Positions 50,404 through 58,622 of a stretch of DNA of 64,000 nucleotides are shown here, one piece after another (the stretch's first letter is position 1; each line of letters starts with the position of its first letter). Made by a program: the position numbers and the translations under genes. Under the pieces are notes generated by a model. It was not told the origin of the DNA. It saw only the letters and a list, made by a program, of their open reading frames with translations, and searched no databases. Origin of the DNA: UBA7239 sp964509075 (GTDB lineage Bacteria > Pseudomonadota > Gammaproteobacteria > Pseudomonadales > UBA7239); assembly GCA_964509075.1 (NCBI GenBank), contig CAZDWC010000001.1, forward strand, positions 248,001 through 312,000. The letters are read 5' to 3'.

Positions 50404-52347
50404 CTAGTTGCGTGTGGTGGTGAGGGTGGCATCGGGCCGGCCGAGGAAATACCCCTGGCCGCCATCGACGCCAAGATTGCGCAGGCATTCCCATTCCTGC
50501 ACGTTTTCCACGCCTTCGGCAAAGATGGTGATATCGCAACTGTGAGCGATCTGCACCAGTGCCTGTACATAGAATTGGTTGTCGGTGTTCAGGTGCACAT
50601 CGCGGATGAAGCTGCGGTCTATTTTCAGGTAATCCAGCGGCAGGCTGTGCAGGTAGCCGAAGGCGGCGCTGTGTATGCCGAAGTGATCCAGCGACAATTT
50701 GGCGCCGTGGCGATGCAGCATGTTGCACAGGGCGCGCACCTGCTCGTTGCCGGTGCGCACCAGGTGTTCCGATGTCTCGACGATCAGTCTGCCGGCGAAA
50801 GCCTTGTGTTCGCCGAGATAGCTGGTGAGCCACTGGATGAACTCAGCTGAGCTGACTGATTGCGGCGACAGGTTGATGCACAGTGGCAAGGTGTTTTGCG
50901 TGCTCTCGCTGCGCAGGCGAATCTCGTCGATGATCAGGCGGTCAAACGCCTCGGCGAGGTTGAAGCGCTCGGCCATGGGCAGGAAGATGCCGGCGTGTAC
51001 CAGTTTGTCCTGCATGGTGATACGACAGAAAATTTCGGCGGCCAATGCCTGCTTGTCGTCGCGATGGAACATGGGCTGGTAGTGGAAACTGATGCTGTGA
51101 TCCAGCAGCACGCGGTTGAGGGTGGCGTACCACTGACGCGCTTCGCGCGCCACCTGGATGATGTCGCCTTCCTGATACAGCTGCCAGCCACTCTGGCCGC
51201 GCGATTGTGCCTGGCGCAGTGACAGATCGGCTTCCGACAGCAGTCGGTGATCCGGGCGCAGGGTTTCGCAGCAGGCCATGCCGATATGGACTTGATGATC
51301 AAAGAGGATGTCGAGTTCAGCCAGACGACTGACGATCTGTGCCCCCAGCAGTTTGGAACGTTCCTGGTTGAGGCGCGGGATGTACAGCGCAAAATCAGCA
51401 CCGGCGCGGCGGCTGATGATGGCATCCGGGAATTCGCTGGTCAGGGCTTGCAGTTGTGCTGCGACAGCGCGCAGGCATTCGTCGCCGGTTTCGTGGCCGT
51501 GCTTGAGGTTGTACTGGCCGAAATCGTTGAGCTGCAGGATGATCAGGCAGCCGCCGTTGCCGGTTTCGCTGTCGGTGACTGCTTGCAGGCGTGCATTGAA
51601 TTCACGGCGGTTGGAGAGGCTGGTGACCGGGTCGAGGTGTGACTGCGCGCGCAGGCTTTCGGTCAGTGCCAGTTGTTCCTGGAAGATGGACTTGAGTTTG
51701 CGGCTCATGCGGTTGATGGCTTCCACCACTTGACGCAACTCGCGTGTCTTCGGCAGTTCGCTTTGCTCGATAAAGTGGCGTTCGCAAATCGCTGCCGCCT
51801 GTTCCTCTACGCGCTGCAGTGGGCGCAGCAACAGGTTGAGGGCCAGTCCGGCCAGCAGGTAGCTGAGGGCGCTGACGACGCTGAACAGCAGCAGTTGCTC
51901 GCAGAACGTGGCCCATAGATCGCGATAGGCAAAGCCGGGATTGGTGGTGACCTGAACGCTGCCCATCTGGTTCCAGCCGGACATGACATCGGCGGTGCCG
52001 GTTGGTTCAGACAGGGGAATCCAGCGAACAAACCAGGGAGGCACATCTTCAATTTTGACGTCCTGTACGCGCTCGATCACCACCTCGCCTTTGGTATTGC
52101 GGTAGGTGATGGTGCGGTAGTAGCCGCGATCGAAAATGACATCGATCATCGACTCCATGAGTGCTGTCTGCCCTTCGCCGGCATTGCTCATGGAAAAACC
52201 CAGCGAGGTAGCCGTGTCTTGTGCGTGTACGGCCATCTGGTCGTTCAGGTGGCGGCGGGCATTGAAGAGGCTCATGGCCATGCTGGCAGCCAGCAAGGTG
52301 ATAAAAAGCAGGGTCAGGCTGAGAAAAAGTTGGCGGCGTAGCGTCAT
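50404..52347 (-). CDS. lapD: LapD-type c-di-GMP receptor (degenerate GGDEF-EAL)
   Basis: 647 residues. Membrane helix 1 (LFLSLTLLFITLLAASMAMSLF), periplasmic LapD/MoxY N domain (about 30-150, with YYRTITYRNTKGEVVIERVQDVKIEDVPPWFVRWIPL), helix 2 (LLLFSVVSALSYLLAGLALNLLL), HAMP, then a degenerate GGDEF domain (RRAGADF where the catalytic GGDEF would lie) and an EAL domain with EIFCRI in place of EALxR and other catalytic acids altered (LSLDHFGIH). Both activities are predicted lost; binding to c-di-GMP would relay inside-out to a LapG-type protease and so retain surface adhesins. No lapG adjoins. Upstream gene is a lipoprotein. Confidence 0.88.
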   Translation of the reverse strand: MTLRRQLFLSLTLLFITLLAASMAMSLFNARRHLNDQMAVHAQDTATSLGFSMSNAGEGQTALMESMIDVIFDRGYYRTITYRNTKGEVVIERVQDVKIEDVPPWFVRWIPLSEPTGTADVMSGWNQMGSVQVTTNPGFAYRDLWATFCEQLLLFSVVSALSYLLAGLALNLLLRPLQRVEEQAAAICERHFIEQSELPKTRELRQVVEAINRMSRKLKSIFQEQLALTESLRAQSHLDPVTSLSNRREFNARLQAVTDSETGNGGCLIILQLNDFGQYNLKHGHETGDECLRAVAAQLQALTSEFPDAIISRRAGADFALYIPRLNQERSKLLGAQIVSRLAELDILFDHQVHIGMACCETLRPDHRLLSEADLSLRQAQSRGQSGWQLYQEGDIIQVAREARQWYATLNRVLLDHSISFHYQPMFHRDDKQALAAEIFCRITMQDKLVHAGIFLPMAERFNLAEAFDRLIIDEIRLRSESTQNTLPLCINLSPQSVSSAEFIQWLTSYLGEHKAFAGRLIVETSEHLVRTGNEQVRALCNMLHRHGAKLSLDHFGIHSAAFGYLHSLPLDYLKIDRSFIRDVHLNTDNQFYVQALVQIAHSCDITIFAEGVENVQEWECLRNLGVDGGQGYFLGRPDATLTTTRN

Positions 52348-52358
52348 GGTAAATGTCT

Positions 52359-52901
52359 TTACTGTTGCTGGAGTGGCAGGGGAGCAGCGCCAGTGTCGGC
52401 GCCCCCGGGACGTGACTTTATTATGGCGGGTAAATCCGGTTTGTTGATCTCGAGGGCGCGCGGTTTCTGGCCCTTGGGAGTGCTCTGCAATTGTTCGCGC
52501 AGTGCGCGGTTTTCCGGGCTGTCACTCTCGATGCTTTCAGCGCGCTTCAGGTATTTGCGTGCCAGATGGTCGTCACCGTTACCATGCGCAGTGCGCGCGA
52601 GGTCGCGGTAGCGGGCCGCCACGCGCGCAATGCCGTCCCGGGCTTTTTTGTGGCCTGGCTCCAGCAGCAGTGCCTGACGGTAATACAAAATAGCATTGTC
52701 TTCTGCGGGCACGCTGAGGCGATCCTTGGCGAAGGCGAGGTCGCCTTTGGCCAGAAGCCTGTCGATATCGTTCTGGCGCTGCTCGGCAGCGGGGTCGGGA
52801 GGCGTGTGCTCTGACCACGGCCAATACTGCTGCAACCACTGGCATCCTCCCAGTAGCTGGGACACCAGCAGGCAGGCGAGCACGCGCCGGTAAAACCTCA
52901 T
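52359..52901 (-). CDS. Lipoprotein with TPR-like repeats
   Basis: 180 residues from the ATG at 52901. Signal with lipobox: MRFYRRVLACLLVSQLLGGCQW. Mature part is helical with TPR-like pattern (LLAKGDLAFAKDRLSVPAEDNAILYYRQALLLEPGHKKARDGIARVAARYRDLARTAHGNGDDHLARKYLKRAESIESDSPENRALREQL) and a disordered tail. No named family is seen. It lies 11 bases upstream of lapD in the same direction, so it may take part in the same surface-retention pathway, which is conjecture. Confidence 0.75.
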   Translation of the reverse strand: MRFYRRVLACLLVSQLLGGCQWLQQYWPWSEHTPPDPAAEQRQNDIDRLLAKGDLAFAKDRLSVPAEDNAILYYRQALLLEPGHKKARDGIARVAARYRDLARTAHGNGDDHLARKYLKRAESIESDSPENRALREQLQSTPKGQKPRALEINKPDLPAIIKSRPGGADTGAAPLPLQQQ

Positions 52902-53104
52902 ACGGGTAACATCCTCATGCAATTACAGCTCCCATGCGCGACCCTGTTGTCGTTACCACGGGCATAGCCTAACAGAATGCCCCGCAAATCGGCACAGCAG
53001 CAACAGGCCTGCAGCCGCTACAATGGGGCGGCTGTCGGCTGCTGCCGGGTGACGGAACCGTCCCTGTCTTGTGCAGTCGAAGGCCGACATTGTGGAGAAA
53101 TGCT

Positions 53105-54868
53105 ATGCAATTTATGTGGTCCGCCAGAAGCTGGCGTGACGGTGTGCGGTTGGCGGTCATGTTGTGGGTGTGCTGTGCCCTGCGCCCGGCATTCGCGGGT
53201 GATCCTTTTGCCAGTGCCGGCAGCCAACCCGATTTCCTGCCAGTGGAGCAGGCCTACCAGCTGGTGCCGTCGGTTGCTGATGGCCAGATCAACCTCGACT
53301 GGACGATTGCGCCGGAATATTTCCTCTATCGTGACCGCATGAAACTGGCGGTTGTTGCAGACAATGGTTTACCGTTGTCATTCGTGCAGGCACAGGATGC
53401 CGGGCAGCAAAAATACGATGAGGAGGCCGGGCACGACATCGAGGTTTATTATGAAAAACTGCATGTTGCCCTGCGTGTTGCCGAGGTGCCGGCAGGTACA
53501 GTTACCCTGCAAGTAGAGTCACAAGGCTGTGCTGACGCAGGCCTCTGTTATCCGCCGCAGAAGCAGGCCTTTCGCGTCGATTTTCGCGCGCTTGCCATTG
53601 AGCCGGTCGAGGTTGCCGACACGGCAACGCCTTCATCTGCCGCCATGAATCTTCCTCCGCCCGCTGAAGCCGGAACCGGTTTGTTGATGGCATTGTTGCT
53701 GGCATTGGCGGGCGGCTTGATGTTGAACCTGATGCCTTGCGTGTTTCCCGTGCTTTCGCTCAAGGTGTTTGCGATGGCCGCCCAGCGTGAGCATGACGAT
53801 GAAGCCCACCTGCACAGCTGGATTTATGCGGCCGGCGTGGTCTTGTCTTTCGTGTTGGTGGCGGCACTGATGCTGGTGTTGCGTGCTGGCGGTGCGGCTA
53901 TCGGTTGGGGATTCCAGTTGCAGGAGCCACTGTTCATCAGTCTGCTGGTCTACCTGTTTTTTGTGCTCGGACTGTCTTTTTCCGGTGTATTGCATATCGG
54001 CGGCAGCTTGATGGGCGTTGGCCAGCGGCTGGTGGCAGGCAGCCCCTGGCGCAGCGCTTTCTTCACGGGCGTGCTGGCTGTGGTGGTGGCGAGCCCGTGT
54101 TCAGTTCCGTTCATGGGAGTGGCGCTCGGGTATGCGGTGGGTCAGTCGGCACCATTGGCGCTGGCCGTGTTTGCAGTGCTGGGCTTGGGCATGGCCTTGC
54201 CTTTTATCGTGCTGGCGTATTGGCCCCAGATGTTGCACCGCCTGCCGGCGCCAGGGCCGTGGATGGAGCGCCTGCGCCAGTTTCTCGCTTTTCCCTTGTA
54301 TGCCACGGCAGTCTGGTTGTTGTGGGTGCTGGGCCAGCAAGCCGGGCAATTGGCAATGGTCTGGGTGTTGGCAGGGCTGATCCTGCTGGTGTTTGCCGGC
54401 TGGCTGTGGCGCGATGCAGCGGCAGCGCGCTGGGAAAAAGCGCTGGCATTGCTGGTCTTGTTGCTGGCGCTGGTGTTGCCACAGTTGTTGGTGGTACGGG
54501 TGGCCAATCCCGAATCCGTTTCTGCAACCGGTGATGCCGAGCCTTACAGCGAGGCGCGCCTGCAGCAGCTGCGCAGTGAGGGCAGGCCGGTGCTCGTCAA
54601 TCTGACAGCAGCCTGGTGCATCACCTGTCTGGTCAACGAGAAGGTGGCGCTGGGCCGCGATGCCGTGCGCCAGCGTTTACATGAGCGGGGCATCACGTAT
54701 CTGGTGGGTGACTGGACCAATCGCGACCCCGCGATAACCAGGCTTTTGCAGCAGTACCGGCGCAGTGGCGTGCCGTTGTATCTGTATTTCCCCGCCGCGC
54801 CCAGCAGCGATGTGCAGGTTCTGCCGCAAGTGCTGAGCGAGGCCCTGTTGCTGGAAACGCTGCAGTGA
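53105..54868 (+). CDS. dsbD: Thiol:disulfide interchange protein DsbD
   Basis: 587 residues from the ATG at 53105 (ggag 7 bases upstream). Signal peptide ending in RPAFA; N-terminal alpha domain with the redox pair CADAGLCYPP (about 140-150); eight-helix transmembrane beta domain with the redox cysteines in LMPCVFPVLSLK and ASPCSVPFMG; and C-terminal thioredoxin-like gamma domain with AAWCITCLVNEK. It carries electrons from cytoplasmic thioredoxin to periplasmic DsbC/CcmG. All three cysteine pairs are intact. Confidence 0.95.
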   Translation: MQFMWSARSWRDGVRLAVMLWVCCALRPAFAGDPFASAGSQPDFLPVEQAYQLVPSVADGQINLDWTIAPEYFLYRDRMKLAVVADNGLPLSFVQAQDAGQQKYDEEAGHDIEVYYEKLHVALRVAEVPAGTVTLQVESQGCADAGLCYPPQKQAFRVDFRALAIEPVEVADTATPSSAAMNLPPPAEAGTGLLMALLLALAGGLMLNLMPCVFPVLSLKVFAMAAQREHDDEAHLHSWIYAAGVVLSFVLVAALMLVLRAGGAAIGWGFQLQEPLFISLLVYLFFVLGLSFSGVLHIGGSLMGVGQRLVAGSPWRSAFFTGVLAVVVASPCSVPFMGVALGYAVGQSAPLALAVFAVLGLGMALPFIVLAYWPQMLHRLPAPGPWMERLRQFLAFPLYATAVWLLWVLGQQAGQLAMVWVLAGLILLVFAGWLWRDAAAARWEKALALLVLLLALVLPQLLVVRVANPESVSATGDAEPYSEARLQQLRSEGRPVLVNLTAAWCITCLVNEKVALGRDAVRQRLHERGITYLVGDWTNRDPAITRLLQQYRRSGVPLYLYFPAAPSSDVQVLPQVLSEALLLETLQ

Positions 54869-54982
54869 GCTGTGATCATTATCGCTGCTGCGGGGTTTTG
54901 GCCTGCGGCCGCCTCTGGTACCATGATCGACCCTTGGCCGCAGACCTGCGGTCTGATCGAAAGCAGTGAAAGATTAGGCAGC

Positions 54983-55897
54983 ATGATTCGGCAACGCACG
55001 CTCAAGAACACCATACGCGCAACTGGCGTCGGTTTGCATACCGGTGACAAGATCTACCTGACCCTGCGCCCAGCGCCTGCCGACGCCGGTATTGTCTTCC
55101 GTCGGGTGGATTTTGATCCGCCGGTGGAAATTCCGGCCCGCGCCGAGAATGTTGGCGACACCACCCTGTCCACCACCCTGGTCAAGGGCGATGTGCGTGT
55201 CTCTACAGTTGAGCATTTGTTATCCGCCATGGCCGGTCTCGGTATAGACAACGCCTATGTCGAATTGACGGCTCCGGAAGTGCCGATCATGGATGGCAGT
55301 GCCGGTCCTTTCGTGTTTCTGCTGCAGTCCGCAGGTATTGAAGAACAGGACGTGCCGAAGCGCTTCATCCGTATCAAGCGCAAGGTGGAAGTGCAGTCGG
55401 GCGATAAAATTGCCAGTTTTGAGCCTTTTGACGGCTTCAAGGTGTCGTTTTCCATCGAGTTTGACCACCCGGCTTTTGATGGTCGTGAACTCACTGCAGA
55501 GATAGACTTTTCCAGTACGTCTTTTGTGAAAGAAGTCAGCCGCGCCCGCACTTTTGGTTTCATGCATGAGATTGAATACCTGCGCGGCAAGGGCCTGGCG
55601 CAAGGCGGCAGTATGGACAATGCCATCGTCATCGACGAGAGCGGTGTGCTGAATGCCGACGGCCTGCGTTACGAAGACGAGTTCGTGAAACACAAGGTGC
55701 TGGATGCCATCGGCGATCTCTACCTGCTTGGCAACAGCCTGATTGGCGAATTCAAGGCACACAAGTCAGGCCACGCGCTCAACAACCAGTTGTTGCGTGA
55801 GCTGATCAGCCAGAAGGATGCCTGGGAAGTGGTTACCTTCGAGGCGGATGACGAGTCGGCACCTATTTCCTATATCAAGCCGGTGCTGGTTGGCTGA
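54983..55897 (+). CDS. lpxC: UDP-3-O-acyl-N-acetylglucosamine deacetylase LpxC
   Basis: 304 residues from the ATG at 54983 (MIRQRTLKNTIRATGVGLHTGDKI). Zinc ligands: His in STVEHLLSAMAGLGID, His and Asp in HKVLDAIGDLYLLG, and the catalytic His in SGHALNNQLLREL; PIMDGSAGPFVFLLQ and ARTFGFMHEIEYLRGKGLAQGGSMDNAIV are conserved. Catalyses the committed step of lipid A synthesis. Normally this gene follows ftsZ; here dsbD precedes it and a cupin gene follows by a one-base overlap (tgatg). Confidence 0.96.
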   Translation: MIRQRTLKNTIRATGVGLHTGDKIYLTLRPAPADAGIVFRRVDFDPPVEIPARAENVGDTTLSTTLVKGDVRVSTVEHLLSAMAGLGIDNAYVELTAPEVPIMDGSAGPFVFLLQSAGIEEQDVPKRFIRIKRKVEVQSGDKIASFEPFDGFKVSFSIEFDHPAFDGRELTAEIDFSSTSFVKEVSRARTFGFMHEIEYLRGKGLAQGGSMDNAIVIDESGVLNADGLRYEDEFVKHKVLDAIGDLYLLGNSLIGEFKAHKSGHALNNQLLRELISQKDAWEVVTFEADDESAPISYIKPVLVG

Positions 55898-56298
55898 TGT
55901 CCGGTCAGCCGGTGATCAAGCCGCTGAATGCGGGCACCGAGTTCTATATCGACGAAGGCTGTTTTGTCATTGAGCTCGCCAACAGTGCCGAAGATCCCGA
56001 TGTATCCATTGCCCGCTGCCGGGTCCAACCTGGCAAGACCACACGCTGGCATCGTTTGCGTGGCACGGTTGAGCGCTATGTCGTTCAGAGTGGTTCCGGG
56101 CGGGTAGAAGTCGGTGATTTGCTGCCGCAGCTGGTGGTGGCGGGGGATGCGGTGATTATTCCGGCTGCCTGCCGTCAGCGCATTGCCAATGTGGGCAGCG
56201 ATGATCTGGTATTTCTGGCCATCTGTACCCCGCGATTTACGCCTGACATCTATGAAGATGTTGAGGAAGTTGCGGCTCGCGGCTACTCTCGCGCCTAA
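55897..56298 (+). CDS. Cupin-domain protein
   Basis: 133 residues. A single cupin barrel: GCFVIELANSAEDPDVSIARCRVQPGKTTRWHRLRGTVERYVVQSGSGRVEVGDLLPQLVVAGDAVIIPAACRQRIANVGSDDLVFLAICTPRFTPDIYEDVE. The metal motif is partial: the His of TRWHRLRGT and the Glu of TVERY are present, but the second histidine (in CRQRIANVG) is replaced. It overlaps the lpxC stop by one base and is therefore probably co-translated. Substrate unknown. Confidence 0.82.
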   Translation: MSGQPVIKPLNAGTEFYIDEGCFVIELANSAEDPDVSIARCRVQPGKTTRWHRLRGTVERYVVQSGSGRVEVGDLLPQLVVAGDAVIIPAACRQRIANVGSDDLVFLAICTPRFTPDIYEDVEEVAARGYSRA

Positions 56299-56331
56299 CT
56301 ACAGCGCCGCAATCCCGGCCGGAGCAGGCAT

Positions 56332-56949
56332 ATGTCAGACATTCCCCTTCAGCAAACCATTACCCTGGCTATGACGGGCGCATCGGGTGCCGCTTACGGC
56401 ATTCGCCTGCTGGAATGCCTGTTGCAGGCGCGTCGGCGCGTCTACTTCATGATTTCCGACGCGGCGCGGACTGTAGTCAAGATGGAACTGGATGTTGAGT
56501 TGCCGTCAGGAGTTGAGGAATTGCAGAGCTTTCTAGCGGAGCGCTGTAAGGCACAGCCGGGTCAGCTGCGAGTATTCGGCAATATGGACTGGCTGGCGCC
56601 ACCTGCCTCCGGTACTGGCGGCAAGATTCCCATGGTGGTGTGCCCGGCCTCGGGCGGGCTGATCTCCGCCGTAGCCACCGGCGCCAGCAACAATCTTATC
56701 CAGCGTGCGGCGGATGTCGCCATCAAGGAAAAGCGCCCGCTGATATTGGTGCCGCGTGAAATGCCGGCGTCTGTCATCCACCTGGAAAACCAGTTGCGAC
56801 TTGCACAACTGGGCGCAACCATCATGCCGGCCAGTCCGGGTTTCTACCAGAATCCGCGTACGCTGGATGACATCGTCGATTTCGTGGTGGCGCGCATTCT
56901 CGATCAACTGGATGTGCCGCATACCCTGCTGGCGCGCTGGGGGCAGTAG
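56332..56949 (+). CDS. ubiX: Flavin prenyltransferase UbiX
   Basis: 205 residues. MTGASGAAYGIRLLECLLQ (FMN-binding Ser), MDWLAPPASGTG, PASGGLISAVATGASNNLIQRAADVAIKEKRPLILVPREMPASVIHLENQLRLAQLGATIMPASPGFYQNPRTLDDIVDFVVARILDQL. Makes prenylated FMN from dimethylallyl phosphate and FMN for the UbiD decarboxylase in ubiquinone synthesis. Separate from ubiD in this window. Follows the cupin by 33 bases. Confidence 0.95.
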   Translation: MSDIPLQQTITLAMTGASGAAYGIRLLECLLQARRRVYFMISDAARTVVKMELDVELPSGVEELQSFLAERCKAQPGQLRVFGNMDWLAPPASGTGGKIPMVVCPASGGLISAVATGASNNLIQRAADVAIKEKRPLILVPREMPASVIHLENQLRLAQLGATIMPASPGFYQNPRTLDDIVDFVVARILDQLDVPHTLLARWGQ

Positions 56950-56952
56950 GCA

Positions 56953-58170
56953 GTGTGCAGTTTGGCAGGCCAGCCGCCTGTGTTGTGGGCGCTGGCATTT
57001 TTCTTTCTGGGGCTAGGGTTTACTGCCCGTGTTGATGTGCCGCTGGCTGTGCTGGCTGTTGCATCAGCGCTGGCATTTGGCGAGATGGAGAGCCAGCCGT
57101 GGCGGCGTTTGTGGCGTCAACATGCGCCGTTGTTGCTGTTTCTGGCAGTGGCGGCGCTGACCACCGCGACATCGCGTGATTCTCTGCATAGCCTGCAGGT
57201 TCAGCCGCAGCTGCTGCCAGCCTTGCTGTGTTATGTAGTGATAGTGATGTTCGCCACCTCGTTGGCGGCGCGACAGTTTATTTGCATGGCGTTGCTGTGC
57301 TCCGGGCTGCTGACGGCGGTTTTGATGTTGGTCAGTGCCAGCCGCATTGCCGCTGACGATTCATTGGCGCAAGTCAAAATGATGGGCAATGCCCTGCTGA
57401 TTGTGCCCAATGATGTGTTGATGTTGTCGGTGATTGCACCGCTGGCGGTGGGCGTGGCGTGGACGGGTCATCTCTGGTTGCGGCTGCTGGCCGCACTCTA
57501 TGTCGTGCTGGCGCTGTTGGCGGGAGCCATGGTCGGCAGTCGCCAGGCGGTGCTGGTGCTGATATTGGGGCTGGTGATCTTGGCCGCCGTGCAGAGGCCG
57601 CGCTGGGTGATTCCTGTTTTGCTATCGGCGCTGGCTGCAGGTGTGATGGTGGATGGTTTGATGGGATGGCGGCTGGCAGGCAAGATCGCCATGTTTCCCC
57701 GCACCTATGTCTGGCATACAGCCTGGGTCATGTTTCTCGACCGGCCATGGCTGGGGCAGGGACCGGGGATGTTCAGGGATCTTTACACGGTTTTCCTGCC
57801 CAAGGCCGGTTATGTGCTGTCGGCGTTGGAGGATCATCGCAACATGCCGTGGGCGCATAGTCTTTACCTGGAACAACTTGCGGAAAGAGGTGCGGGGGGC
57901 CTGCTGGTCTTGCTGCTGCTGCTGGGCACTGCTCTGGTGCGTGTGCGTAGATTGTTGCTGGCGGCTGTTGCACCACAGGAGCGCAGTTTGTCAGCTGGCA
58001 TACTGGCGGCATTACTGGCGTTGATGGCGTCGGGTATTGCTGAGGCCAGCTTGTCCCGTTTGTGGGTGACGGTGCTGATGTTGTTACTGGTCGGTTTGGC
58101 GGCGGCGGGCAGCTCTTGCACCAGTTTGCGGCATGGGTCACAAAACATTTGTGGGCGAGTGTTGAAATAA
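56953..58170 (+). CDS. O-antigen ligase/Wzy family membrane protein
   Basis: 405 residues from the GTG at 56953. About ten membrane helices; the Wzy_C-type region has HTAWVMFLDRPWLGQGPGMF and a periplasmic loop with MPWAHSLYLEQLAERGAGGLLV, where the histidine-containing HSLYL pattern is that of WaaL-like ligases. It would join O-antigen or another glycan to lipid A-core, or polymerise it. Follows ubiX by 3 bases. No other polysaccharide genes adjoin; the epimerase/ugd pair at 13.6-16.1 kb could supply sugars. Confidence 0.85.
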   Translation: MCSLAGQPPVLWALAFFFLGLGFTARVDVPLAVLAVASALAFGEMESQPWRRLWRQHAPLLLFLAVAALTTATSRDSLHSLQVQPQLLPALLCYVVIVMFATSLAARQFICMALLCSGLLTAVLMLVSASRIAADDSLAQVKMMGNALLIVPNDVLMLSVIAPLAVGVAWTGHLWLRLLAALYVVLALLAGAMVGSRQAVLVLILGLVILAAVQRPRWVIPVLLSALAAGVMVDGLMGWRLAGKIAMFPRTYVWHTAWVMFLDRPWLGQGPGMFRDLYTVFLPKAGYVLSALEDHRNMPWAHSLYLEQLAERGAGGLLVLLLLLGTALVRVRRLLLAAVAPQERSLSAGILAALLALMASGIAEASLSRLWVTVLMLLLVGLAAAGSSCTSLRHGSQNICGRVLK

Positions 58171-58203
58171 TGCACAGCCTATGTCACGATGGCTCCGCTG
58201 CCT

Positions 58204-58386
58204 GAATTAGAACCCGACTTCTAATTCCTTGCAGAGGAGAGTCCGGTCAGTCCTCTGCTGCAAGAAACAGTGTCTATACTGAAAGTAACTGGTATCCCGT
58301 GGTCCAGGATACCAACGAGAACAATGATCGGCCTGTTGTTGTGGAACGCGTCCGCAAGGCCATAGTAAACAACCTCCTGAGGAGTT
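58204..58386 (+). promoter_or_regulatory. Structured leader of the 55-residue gene (four successive hairpins)
   Basis: Hairpin 1 at 58204-58227 has perfect 9-base arms gaattagaa/ttctaattc. Hairpin 2 at 58228-58264 pairs cttgca-gagga with tcctc-tgc-tgcaag (3-base bulge). Hairpin 3 at 58291-58313 pairs ggtatcc with ggatacc. Near the gene, ctcctgaggag (58374-58384) is self-complementary and contains the ribosome site ggag. A possible -10 (tatact) is at 58275-58280. It could be a promoter and 5' UTR, or an sRNA; not a riboswitch class I recognise. Confidence 0.5.
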
Positions 58387-58390
58387 TAGT

Positions 58391-58558
58391 ATGTTGAAGA
58401 AATTGGGTGCACCGTCCTTCCTGATCGCAGCTCTGTGTGGCTATCTGGCACTGTTCACGCCAGACTGGAAATCAGAACTGCATGCACAAGCAGGTGAGTA
58501 CAACCTGGATGGCAACTACAAAGGTAGCTCCATCAAAGAAGACACCGGCGTTCAGTAA
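58391..58558 (+). CDS. Small membrane/secreted protein, 55 residues
   Basis: 55 residues: MLKKLGAPSFLIAALCGYLA, then LFTPDWKSELHAQAGEYNLD and GNYKGSSIKEDTGVQ. Start ATG at 58391 with ggag at 6 bases. A positively charged n-region and a hydrophobic core (SFLIAALCGYLALF) indicate either a signal peptide or one membrane anchor; the remaining 32 residues are hydrophilic and acidic-neutral. No family recognised. It has its own structured 5' region and ends 11 bases before a very strong terminator, so it forms a single-gene unit likely to be highly expressed. Protein-like codon use throughout; not listed among longer frames because of size. Confidence 0.72.
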   Translation: MLKKLGAPSFLIAALCGYLALFTPDWKSELHAQAGEYNLDGNYKGSSIKEDTGVQ

Positions 58559-58568
58559 GTTTGACCGC

Positions 58569-58610
58569 CAGAAACAAAAAACCCGGCTTCGGCCGGGTTT
58601 TTTGTTTCTG
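58569..58610. terminator. Bidirectional terminator, 19-bp perfect stem with TTCG loop
   Basis: Perfect 19-base arms (58569-58587 and 58592-58610; cagaaacaaaaaacccggc on the left) around the loop ttcg, a hyperstable tetraloop. A- and T-runs on either side allow it to end both the small gene (+) and the aminotransferase (-). Confidence 0.95.
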
Positions 58611-58622
58611 GGTGTTGTGGAT

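Noticed and set aside
52977..53342. Small frame upstream of dsbD
   Set aside because: It overlaps the dsbD signal peptide in another frame, has no ribosome site of merit and no protein-like features.
58204..58386. Known riboswitch class
   Set aside because: The stems do not match the conserved cores of TPP, cobalamin, FMN, SAM, lysine, glycine or c-di-GMP riboswitches as far as I can compare by eye.
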